A DNA stretch of 6,501 bases from the NCBI GenBank assembly GCA_020718785.1, contig DYRK01000338.1:1-6501 (forward strand), written 5' to 3'. Within the stretch, counting starts at the first letter, position 1, and each line of letters opens with the position of its first letter. Below, piece by piece: positions 1 to 6,203 of the stretch. Source of the stretch: Desulfatirhabdium butyrativorans (GTDB lineage: Bacteria > Desulfobacterota > Desulfobacteria > Desulfobacterales > DYRK01). Below the pieces are notes generated by a model. The model saw nothing but the letters and a program-made list of their open reading frames with translations, searched no databases and was not told the DNA's origin. A program made the translations under genes and the position numbers.

Positions 1-791
1 AATTCCTGCCCTTTTGTTACAAAGTCTTGGAATCCGTCATCTTTCGGGCATCGCATCGGACAGGGCTGGTAATGGTAAAGCCATATTTTCCGCTTCAGAT
101 CCGCGGGCAGAGTTTTCAGATCGTCATAATGGGCATGGACAATACTTTTAAAAGGACTGGTTTCACAGTCGTGGAAGATGACCCCGGCTTTTTTTCCGAT
201 TTTGCCCAGCAGACCCGGCTCAAACTGGGTGTCTGTAGTTATGAATGCCGAAAGCCGGGCCCCGGGCTGCTCGATCAGCAGTCCGAAACTGTAAAGATTC
301 CGGTAACCGGTTATAATATGCGGCATCTTTACCAATGAAAAGCGTATGCCTTCCCACTCGAACATTCCCTTTTCCGGTACCGAACAGCAGTCAAAATAAT
401 CGGTGATGTGCATCCGCTTTCCCTCAATACATCCGAGTCCGCCTTTCAAAGAGCAGTTCCACATTTCCTGCATGGTGTTTTCTTCCATGAACAGCCTGGG
501 TTTTTTCCGATCAGGCGTAAAATAGGTTTTAAACGCCATCCACTCCATTCCGCCGATATGATCCGAATGCAGATGGGAAATATAAACTGCGTCAATCTCT
601 TTTTTCACAGACTGTTCTTCGGCACAGGTCCGGTCTGCCCCGGGATCGGCAGATTCGCCCAGAGAAAATCGGATATCGCTTCCGCAATCCAGGAGCAGTT
701 GTTTGCCGCTCGGGGCTGTGATCAGCATATTCGACTGATAATACTCGGAAGTGGTAAATGCCGAACCGACGCCCAGAAATTTGATCTTCAT
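1..791 (-). CDS. MBL-fold metallohydrolase, RNase Z-like (3' end outside the window)
   Basis: The frame reads 263 codons from ATG at 791 to the left edge without a stop, so the C-terminus is missing. The protein opens MKIKFLGVGSAF, a typical first strand of RNase Z-type metallo-beta-lactamase-fold enzymes, followed by LLLDCGSD (residues 32-39) and the zinc motif HLHSDH (H73, H75, D77, H78). Further likely ligands are H158 (MPH), D187 (ITTDTQF) and H240 (WLYHYQP). An HDCET stretch (207-211) followed by HAHYDDL (219-225) resembles the RNase Z / cyclic phosphodiesterase layout. No signal peptide is visible, so it is probably cytoplasmic. An AAGGA Shine-Dalgarno lies 7 nt before the ATG. It is the last visible gene of the cluster, 86 bp after the cyclase gene. 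Hydrolase fold and metal site are well supported. The substrate is unknown: tRNA 3' ends, a cyclic nucleotide (class II phosphodiesterases share this fold) or another phosphoester are all possible. Confidence 0.88.
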   Translation of the reverse strand, partial: MKIKFLGVGSAFTTSEYYQSNMLITAPSGKQLLLDCGSDIRFSLGESADPGADRTCAEEQSVKKEIDAVYISHLHSDHIGGMEWMAFKTYFTPDRKKPRLFMEENTMQEMWNCSLKGGLGCIEGKRMHITDYFDCCSVPEKGMFEWEGIRFSLVKMPHIITGYRNLYSFGLLIEQPGARLSAFITTDTQFEPGLLGKIGKKAGVIFHDCETSPFKSIVHAHYDDLKTLPADLKRKIWLYHYQPCPMRCPKDDGFQDFVTKGQE

Positions 792-798
792 CGGATCA

Positions 799-803
799 TC
801 CTT
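799..803 (-). promoter_or_regulatory. Ribosome binding site of the MBL-fold gene
   Basis: AAGGA is read on the minus strand with a 7-nt gap to the ATG at 791. It supports this start, which also gives the expected first beta strand of the fold. Confidence 0.7.
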
Positions 804-808
804 GGTTT

Positions 809-880
809 GAGGTTCGGGGTCAGAGGTTCGGGGTCAGAGGTGAAATCCCCGCACCCCTTCCCCCTGACCCCGTACCTCTA
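809..880. repeat. Heptad-phased inverted repeat element, copy 1
   Basis: This element fills the gap between the cyclase and MBL genes. The left half is made of 7-bp units: GTTCGGG, GTCAGAG, GTTCGGG, GTCAGAG (812-839), which also makes a 14-bp tandem repeat (809-822 and 823-836). The right half is again in 7-bp steps: CCCCGCA, CCCCTTC, CCCCTGA, CCCCGTA (847-874). The arms 823-836 and 865-878 are inverted copies with one mismatch, so a hairpin can form in the transcript just after the cyclase stop codon. The right arm overlaps that stop codon (878-880). No T-run follows, so a standard intrinsic terminator is not supported. Confidence 0.75.
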
Positions 881-2377
881 TACAAAATTATACCTGTACT
901 TGAAAAATGCCTTTGCCTCTGCCGGGACAGAAGTGAAAATAACCCTGAACATATTATGCGGTGTGTCTGAAAAAGTTTTGCTCACCTTGGCGTATAGTTC
1001 GGTGGTGATCTCGTATCCGCCTTCGTCATCGAACAAAGAAAGTTTAAGGTTTGCGAGGCGTTCTGCCGCGAAATCGGAGCGGATTTCCGCTGCCTCCGGA
1101 GACAAGCGGATCAGTTCGCCATGTAAAACCGTATCTCCCGCATGTTTACCCTCGAGAACCGTAAAACAGACCGGCAAAGGCTGCCGCAGTTCCAATAGCT
1201 CGCTTTCTTCTTTCTGAGGCAGATAGAGATTGTATTCCCCGCCGATGCCGCCTATATCATAAATGGTAATCGGGTCTTTGAATCCCTTGGGCATGACTTC
1301 GACCAGATCATTTATCTTTATAATAGGTCCGCAATCCTGCAAGGTGCTTTCCGAAATCAGAATCTGACCGCCCACTGTATAAGATTCGATCCGCGAAGCC
1401 AAATTGACGTTGCGCCCCACCACTCCGTATTTGGACCGTTTTTCCGAGCCGATATTGCCCACTACCAGATCGCCGGTATTGATGCCGATGCCCTGTGCCA
1501 CTTCCGGATACCCCGATGCCCGATTCCGCTCATTGACAAAAAGCATTGCAATCTGCATTTCCACCGCGCAGGCAACAGCACGTTTGGCATCGTCTTCACG
1601 CAGAATCGGCGCGCCGAAAATCACCAGAATCGAGTCTCCGATAAATTCGTCAATAGTTCCCTGATATTTAAGGATGATTTCGGTCATGGTTCCCAGATAG
1701 CTGTTGATAATCTTCACGACGCTTTCCGCGGGAAGTCTTTCGCCGATAGCTGTAAAGCCGCGCAGATCTGTCATCATGACGGTCAGCCGGCGTTTTTCTC
1801 CGCCGAGTTTCAGCCCGTCCGGAGATCCGAGAATTTCCTCGACAATATCATCTGAAAGAAAACGCCCGAAAGTTTTGCGTATAAACTGACTGTGAAGCTC
1901 AAGCTTTCTCTGACTTTCCAGCAGCGCGTTGTATGCCTCGTTTTTCTCCAGAAGATTGATATATCCTTTGGAGTGATAGCGGATCCGGGCAAGAACCTCC
2001 AGTTTATCCGGGAGTTTCACCATATAGTCATTTGCACCCAGCGCAAATGCCTCGGCTTTGGTGAAAGCCTCTTCTTTGCTTGACAGGACAATCAGCGGCA
2101 CATCACGGGTTCCGGGATTGGCACGGAAGTAGCGCACCAATGTCAGCCCCTCGATTTCCGGCATTACCAGATCCTGAAGAATCACGGTGGGAGATATCCG
2201 GTTCGCTATTTTTACTGCCTGGGTCGCGTCCTGACAATAGTGGAAATCAATATCCTGCTCCTCGGCAAGCATCCGGCGGACAGCCTCTCCGATCATTGCC
2301 TGATCGTCAACCAGCAGCACGGATATCCGATGCCGGGTCAGTTTGATCGCGGTTGCGGTACGAGGATTCGGCTGCAT
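878..2377 (-). CDS. WspR-type receiver fused to a class III nucleotide cyclase
   Basis: 499 aa. Residues 16-135 are a receiver: acidic pair D24/D25 in LLVDDQAMIGEAVRR, phosphoacceptor D69 in VILQDLVMP, S99/S100 and K121. The wording (DIDFHYC, VILQDLVMP, GANDYMVKLPD, RIRYHS) closely matches WspR. A helical linker (about 140-185) ends in FGRFLSDDIVEEIL, common before class III cyclase domains. The cyclase domain (about 195-375) has both metal aspartates, D204 (MMTDLRGFT) and D248 (EFIGDSILVIFG), and the transition-state N325 and R329 (NVNLASR). It should therefore be active, making cAMP or cGMP from a nucleoside triphosphate when D69 is phosphorylated. The selectivity positions are E244 and G318, not Lys and Asp/Thr, so GTP use is possible. 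Residues about 398-495 look like a degenerate PilZ-like barrel (FRVIFTSVPAEAKAFF near the end). There is no membrane segment and no GGDEF motif. It has a good AAGGA site and follows cheB by 94 bp. Confidence 0.93.
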   Translation of the reverse strand: MQPNPRTATAIKLTRHRISVLLVDDQAMIGEAVRRMLAEEQDIDFHYCQDATQAVKIANRISPTVILQDLVMPEIEGLTLVRYFRANPGTRDVPLIVLSSKEEAFTKAEAFALGANDYMVKLPDKLEVLARIRYHSKGYINLLEKNEAYNALLESQRKLELHSQFIRKTFGRFLSDDIVEEILGSPDGLKLGGEKRRLTVMMTDLRGFTAIGERLPAESVVKIINSYLGTMTEIILKYQGTIDEFIGDSILVIFGAPILREDDAKRAVACAVEMQIAMLFVNERNRASGYPEVAQGIGINTGDLVVGNIGSEKRSKYGVVGRNVNLASRIESYTVGGQILISESTLQDCGPIIKINDLVEVMPKGFKDPITIYDIGGIGGEYNLYLPQKEESELLELRQPLPVCFTVLEGKHAGDTVLHGELIRLSPEAAEIRSDFAAERLANLKLSLFDDEGGYEITTELYAKVSKTFSDTPHNMFRVIFTSVPAEAKAFFKYRYNFV

Positions 2378-2381
2378 ATTT

Positions 2382-2386
2382 TCCTT
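2382..2386 (-). promoter_or_regulatory. Ribosome binding site of the receiver-cyclase gene
   Basis: AAGGA followed by AAAT and the ATG at 2377. This close spacing supports the chosen start, although about 15 residues precede the first receiver strand. Confidence 0.65.
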
Positions 2387-2390
2387 GTAG

Positions 2391-2468
2391 GGGTTCGGGG
2401 TTTGGGGTCAGGGGTGAGGCGGCTCGTCTTGCCTCTCACCTCTCACCCATTACTTCTCACCTCTCACC
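2391..2468. repeat. Heptad-phased inverted repeat element, copy 2
   Basis: This element occupies the cheB-cyclase spacer. The left units are GTTCGGG, GTTTGGG, GTCAGGG, GTGAGGC (2393-2420). After a 10-base loop the right units are CCTCTCA, CCTCTCA, CCCATTA, CTTCTCA, CCTCTCA (2432-2466). The centre (2413-2420 with 2431-2440) can pair as an imperfect stem. It is the same architecture as the other two spacers but a diverged sequence, so this is a family and not a recent copy. Confidence 0.7.
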
Positions 2469-2471
2469 TTT

Positions 2472-3524
2472 TCAATTCTCAATCCCCAGCCTCCTCAGAA
2501 TGGCTGGTCCTATGGCTTTGATCGGCAGAATTTCTGACGCGGCGCCAAGTTCTTTGGCAGCTTTGGGCATTCCGTAAACCACACTGCTGGCTTCGTCCTG
2601 AGCAATTGTATGCCATCCGTTCCGGCGTAAATCCGCCAGTCCTTCGGCTCCGTCTCTGCCCATACCGGTCAGCAGGACAGCGATTCCTTTTTTCCGCATC
2701 CGCTGTATTTGCCAATGTCTTGAAACGCTTTTGAAAAACACATCTGCTGAGGGGCGGAAAGGAGTGCGCGATGATTTCAGTCCGTCTTCTGTTTCCGAGG
2801 TATAAGAAAATGTGAGTCTCGGGGTCATAACTAAATGATCGTCGGTTCCGGCCACATAAACCGTGGCGATTTTCGGCTGCCCTCCCTCGGCAGCCAACTG
2901 TACCCGCAGCGGAGTCTGACCGTCTAACCAGTTTGCCAGCCCCGCGGAAAATTTTTCATCCACATGCTGAATGACAACTATCGCGGCATTGAGAGTAGCA
3001 GGCATCACGGAAATAACATCTGCCACGGCTTTGGGACCTCCGGTGGAAGCACCGATAACAATCAGGGAAGGAAGCGGTTCTGTGACAGGCTGCCGAATCG
3101 GCGAAGAGCTGGCGGGTTCCGCGGCTGATCGGCGTAATTTCCAGATAATATGAATTTTTCTTAATAAGGAATACCGGCTTCGCCGGGCATCCGCGCCGTC
3201 TCCCATCATGGGAACATTCACGGCATCCAGCGCGCCGTATCCCATGGCTTCGAAAACCTTTGCCGCGTTATGGTCAACGGTGGCAGTCACAACGAGAATC
3301 GGGCATGGCGATACGTTCATAATCCGCCGCGTAGCTTCGACACCGTCCATTACCGGCATGATCAGATCCATCAGAATCAGGTCCGGTGTGTCATCCGCGC
3401 TTTTCCTCACCGCCTCTTCGCCGTCGCCGGCAAGCCAGGCAATTTCATGGCCCGAAACACTGAGAACAATTCGGCGCAGCGTTTCCCGCGCCATTGCCAG
3501 ATCATTGACGATTGCTATACGCAT
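2472..3524 (-). CDS. wspF: WspF-like CheB, receptor methylesterase with receiver domain
   Basis: 350 aa, usual CheB length. It should remove methyl groups from (or deamidate) glutamates of the neighbouring receptor, resetting the pathway. The receiver (1-125) has phosphoacceptor D53 in LILMDLIMPVMDGVEATRRIM and T80. It carries N7-D8 where most receivers have two acids, and V104 in ALDAVNVP where CheB usually has the conserved Lys; both fit my recollection of WspF proteins. A Ser/Pro-rich linker (about 132-150) leads to the esterase domain (152-348). Its Ser-His-Asp triad is visible as S160 (IGASTGGP), H187 (VVIQHVDE) and D291 (LLTGMGRDG). The start is fixed by the family-like MRIAIVNDLAMA opening, yet no Shine-Dalgarno precedes it; the bases upstream are C-rich repeat. 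The CheB call is firm, and the WspF assignment rests on receiver wording and on both neighbours being Wsp-like. Confidence 0.93.
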   Translation of the reverse strand: MRIAIVNDLAMARETLRRIVLSVSGHEIAWLAGDGEEAVRKSADDTPDLILMDLIMPVMDGVEATRRIMNVSPCPILVVTATVDHNAAKVFEAMGYGALDAVNVPMMGDGADARRSRYSLLRKIHIIWKLRRSAAEPASSSPIRQPVTEPLPSLIVIGASTGGPKAVADVISVMPATLNAAIVVIQHVDEKFSAGLANWLDGQTPLRVQLAAEGGQPKIATVYVAGTDDHLVMTPRLTFSYTSETEDGLKSSRTPFRPSADVFFKSVSRHWQIQRMRKKGIAVLLTGMGRDGAEGLADLRRNGWHTIAQDEASSVVYGMPKAAKELGAASEILPIKAIGPAILRRLGIEN

Positions 3525-3601
3525 AAACGGGTTCGGGGTTCGGGGTTCGGGGTGCGGGGTTCGGGGTCAGGGAAAATCTGACCCCTGACCTCGAACCTCA
3601 T
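3515..3601 (-). other. Possible 28-codon leader ORF overlapping the cheB start
   Basis: On the minus strand a strong GGAGGTGA sits 5 bases before ATG at 3601. The short frame runs through the repeat element and stops at TAG (3517-3515), inside the first codons of cheB in another frame. cheB itself has no Shine-Dalgarno, so translational coupling is conceivable. The peptide (start MRFEVRGQIF) is Pro/Arg-rich and made from repeat sequence, so it may be chance. The duplication makes an identical ORF at 3631-3717. Confidence 0.2.
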
Positions 3602-3618
3602 ACCCCTCACCTCCCTCA
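3529..3618. repeat. Heptad-phased inverted repeat element, copy 3a
   Basis: Six 7-bp units, GTTCGGG three times, GTGCGGG, GTTCGGG and GTCAGGG (3531-3572), are followed by a 10-base loop and complementary units CCCTGAC, CTCGAAC, CTCATAC, CCCTCAC (3583-3610). Arms 3558-3572 and 3583-3597 form a 15-bp stem with one mismatch. On the transcribed strand this hairpin lies just before cheB. Confidence 0.85.
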
Positions 3619-3644
3619 CATTGACGATTGCTATACGCATAAAC

Positions 3645-3734
3645 GGGTTCGGGGTTCGGGGTTCGGGGTGCGGGGTTCGGGGTCAGGGAAAATCTGACCC
3701 CTGACCTCGAACCTCATACCCCTCACCTCCCTCA
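3645..3734. repeat. Heptad-phased inverted repeat element, copy 3b
   Basis: Identical copy of 3529-3618 produced by the 116-bp tandem duplication. Its stem arms are 3674-3688 and 3699-3713. It begins directly after the receptor stop codon (TGA, 3734-3732), whose bases are part of the element. Confidence 0.85.
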
Positions 3735-6200
3735 CATTACTTTGAATTTCGACACTTCTTCCTGAAGTCCCCTTGCCGCGTCATTGAGCTGCTCGATGGC
3801 AAGGAACGACTCGCGGAGAGAATCCGCGGTCTGCTGCATTTCTTCGCTCAGACTGACCATGGAGTTGTTGATCTGCTGGGCGTTTCCGTACTGAAGCTGC
3901 ATGGATTCGTTGACGCCTTCGAAACTCGGGGACAGAGCCTGAACCTGTTCAATAATCCGGGATAACTGCATACTGATTTTACCGACATTTTCCGCGCTGC
4001 GCCGCACTTCCGCGATAAAGGCATCCATTTCCATAACACCCGCGGATACCGCGGACTGCATTTCCTGAACCATCTGCTCAATATCCAAAGTTGCAACCGC
4101 TGTCTGATCCGCAAGCCTTCGGATTTCTCTTGCCACAACGGTAAAACCCCGTCCGTATTCCCCGGCTTTTTCCGCTTCTATGGCTGCATTGAGAGAAAGC
4201 AGATTGGTCTGATCCGCGACTTTGGTAATGGTGGTAACTACAGAAGTGATGTTCGCGGCTTTTTCATTGATAGCTTCCAATTTCCCGGAAATGGATTTGG
4301 ACGCGTTTTCCATGTGGTGCATAGCCTCTTCCATCTGGGCAAGGTCTGTCTGACCGCTGCTGGCAAATTCCGCGGTCTGGTCCGACATGGCAGCCACTTT
4401 TTTCATGGTCTGCACCAATCCTTCCGAAACCTCGGAAATTTCCCCAACGGATTTCACCACATAATTCGTGGATTCCAACTGGGTACGCATCACGGCTTCC
4501 TGCTGTTTGGAAGTTGCAGAAAGTTCTGTGGCAGAAGAGGTGACCTGAATCCCGGATCGCTGGACCTGACCGATCAGCGCGTTCAGATTATGAGCCATTT
4601 CGCTGAGTTTGGAGACCAGCAGACCCACTTCGTCATCATGTTCTTTCTGAATTTCCGCGGTCAGGTCTCCTTTGGCGATTATATCTGCAAAGCTCACGGC
4701 TTTATTGATGGGGATAATAATCCTGCGGATAATCAGCCATCCTGTTCCGATCATAAAAAATATGGCTGCCATGCACACCGAAACAATGATTTTTCCGGAT
4801 GCCGCATTGACGCGGAGAGCCTCTTTCTCAGTCAGATTCCGCACGTTGACAGCGGCTGTCCGGATATCTTTCAGTTTCTCGGCAAGTGAATCAAGGCTCT
4901 GGGTCAGCGCGGCATCATGGCGTTTTAAGGTTTCCTGTTCCGCAAGCCACAGGTTCCGCAGCGCGGCAAGCGATGTGTCCCCTTCAAAGGCTGCTGACTT
5001 CAACGAATTGAAATTGCTGTTTATTTTTTGGAAAGCAGCTTTTATTCCCCCGACAGATGAATCCGAATCCGTATCGGACGGAGTTTCGGCTTTGGCGATA
5101 AGATCATTGAGAGTCCGCAGGGCAGTTTCGGCAGGGCCCAGGGCAGGATCAATTTTTTCGCTTTTGATGCGGGCTATTGCACCTGAGTCTTCCGCACTCA
5201 TCATCCTGTACCCGCAGTTGCTCAGAAATGCGGTACCGACGCGGATCTGCTCGCCGAGTTTCCGGGCCCGGGCAAGCCGGTCTGCCACCCTGGGGGGCAA
5301 GGTCGGACCATTTTTATTTGAATCGGCGGCTGTCGGTTTATCGGAGACACTTTCTGCCTTTCCGTTGTTTTCAGGCATATTACGCAGGGCAAGGCTGATT
5401 TTGTCCGAAAAATCGTCTGTATTTTTATATAACTCTTCGTATATGCTGTCTATGGCAATGATCCGGTGTCTGATATCATTTTCAAGACCGAGGCTGTTCC
5501 GCATTGATTCCAGAATTGCTGTGTCTTTATCCAGAGTTTCGCTGTAAAATTTTTCGACTTTTTTTATAAGATCGGCGATATGTTCGGACCCGCCCACTGT
5601 TTTTGCTTTTTCCGCGGATTCGCCGAGTTCGCGGATATCTGCGGCAAAAGCCTGTTCAAAATTCCGGCGTTCGGAAAACTGTTCCAGTTTTTCAAGGGAA
5701 CGCGCTTCACGGACCGAGTGCTTCCGTATGACAAAATCCGCTGTCGCCATCCTGATTTTCTGCGTCACCGTATCTAAAGGAAGCACAATTTCTGTCAACT
5801 GTTTCTGGCTGTTGATGAGATTGTTGTTCGAATAGAATAAGCTGATCAGCGACAGCAGCAGCGTGACAAACACCCCCATGCCGACTAACCCTGTCAGCAT
5901 TCGCTTTATGGTCAGATTCAATTTCAGTCTCCTCATCGTTTCCGTCCTTTTCTTCTCATTCCCGGACCCCGGCTTCCTTCTGTTTTCATTATCTCCGGTT
6001 CGGAGGCTTGCCTGCTCCGGCTTTGCATTACCGGGCCGGTTCTCGGAAACAGAAGTGTCCTGTTGTGTTGCAGATTTCGTAACCGTCCGATATCCGAGGA
6101 TTTCATCTTCAAGTTCATCATAGAGGTCATCGTCTATTACTATAATATCCTCAGTGCCGGTAGCCTCTTTTTTGCCGTTTTTATAAAGATTCTCCGTCAT
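3732..6200 (-). CDS. wspA: WspA-like methyl-accepting chemotaxis protein
   Basis: 822 aa from ATG at 6200. Order of parts: an acidic, soluble N-terminal tail (1-88; IIVIDDDLYDELEDEILGY), TM1 (about 101-123), a long, mostly helical periplasmic region (about 124-468) with a low-complexity stretch near 275-303, TM2 (about 469-491), a HAMP domain (about 492-543) and a cytoplasmic signalling coiled coil. The hairpin tip contains NAAIEAEKAGEYGRGF (671-686), followed by REIRRLADQTAVATLDIEQM and AGVMEMDAF. The C-terminus AARGLQEEVSKFKV has no CheR-docking pentapeptide. The tip and tail match WspA-type receptors and differ from the usual EAARAGE-type tip. It should pass a periplasmic or surface signal to a CheA kinase not seen here. 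The start is uncertain: TTG at 6212 or ATG at 6200 have no Shine-Dalgarno, whereas ATG at 5936 (734 aa) has one. It is the first gene of the cluster. Confidence 0.93.
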   Translation of the reverse strand: MTENLYKNGKKEATGTEDIIVIDDDLYDELEDEILGYRTVTKSATQQDTSVSENRPGNAKPEQASLRTGDNENRRKPGSGNEKKRTETMRRLKLNLTIKRMLTGLVGMGVFVTLLLSLISLFYSNNNLINSQKQLTEIVLPLDTVTQKIRMATADFVIRKHSVREARSLEKLEQFSERRNFEQAFAADIRELGESAEKAKTVGGSEHIADLIKKVEKFYSETLDKDTAILESMRNSLGLENDIRHRIIAIDSIYEELYKNTDDFSDKISLALRNMPENNGKAESVSDKPTAADSNKNGPTLPPRVADRLARARKLGEQIRVGTAFLSNCGYRMMSAEDSGAIARIKSEKIDPALGPAETALRTLNDLIAKAETPSDTDSDSSVGGIKAAFQKINSNFNSLKSAAFEGDTSLAALRNLWLAEQETLKRHDAALTQSLDSLAEKLKDIRTAAVNVRNLTEKEALRVNAASGKIIVSVCMAAIFFMIGTGWLIIRRIIIPINKAVSFADIIAKGDLTAEIQKEHDDEVGLLVSKLSEMAHNLNALIGQVQRSGIQVTSSATELSATSKQQEAVMRTQLESTNYVVKSVGEISEVSEGLVQTMKKVAAMSDQTAEFASSGQTDLAQMEEAMHHMENASKSISGKLEAINEKAANITSVVTTITKVADQTNLLSLNAAIEAEKAGEYGRGFTVVAREIRRLADQTAVATLDIEQMVQEMQSAVSAGVMEMDAFIAEVRRSAENVGKISMQLSRIIEQVQALSPSFEGVNESMQLQYGNAQQINNSMVSLSEEMQQTADSLRESFLAIEQLNDAARGLQEEVSKFKVM
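5945..5948 (-). promoter_or_regulatory. Ribosome binding site for an internal start of the receptor gene
   Basis: AGGA within AAAAGGACGG lies 8 nt before ATG at 5936, where the protein would begin MRRLKLNLTIKRM just ahead of TM1, as short MCPs usually do. This is the only good Shine-Dalgarno among the candidate starts. Use of this start would remove the acidic N-terminal tail. Confidence 0.4.
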
Positions 6201-6203
6201 TAT

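Larger units (their letters stand above)
3503..3738. repeat. Exact 116-bp tandem duplication spanning the cheB start and the upstream spacer
   Basis: Positions 3503-3622 are identical to 3619-3738, an offset of 116 bp with no mismatch. Each unit holds the first seven codons of cheB plus one whole heptad-repeat element. The sequence CATT is found at both ends and at the internal junction (3503-3506, 3619-3622 and 3735-3738), so the duplication can be explained by a 4-base microhomology between cheB codons 7-8 and the end of the receptor gene. The upstream cheB start copy (ATG at 3640) is out of frame with the real gene and hits a stop at 3517-3515. Confidence 0.95.

Noticed and set aside
408..1217. 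Plus-strand open frame of 269 codons
   Set aside because: It lies antisense to the MBL and cyclase genes, runs through the repeat element and has no recognisable domain. The minus-strand frames there have complete family motifs.
2391..2468. Rho-independent terminator between cheB and the cyclase gene
   Set aside because: The stem is imperfect and no U-tract follows it on the transcribed strand; the same type of element is also present at the other junctions.
3529..3734. CRISPR-like array
   Set aside because: Units are 7 bp or 116 bp with no unique spacers between them; it is a heptamer array inside a tandem duplication.
4672..5547. Plus-strand open frame of 291 codons
   Set aside because: Antisense to the receptor's sensor region; Ser/Arg/Leu-rich composition typical of a shadow of a helical coding sequence.
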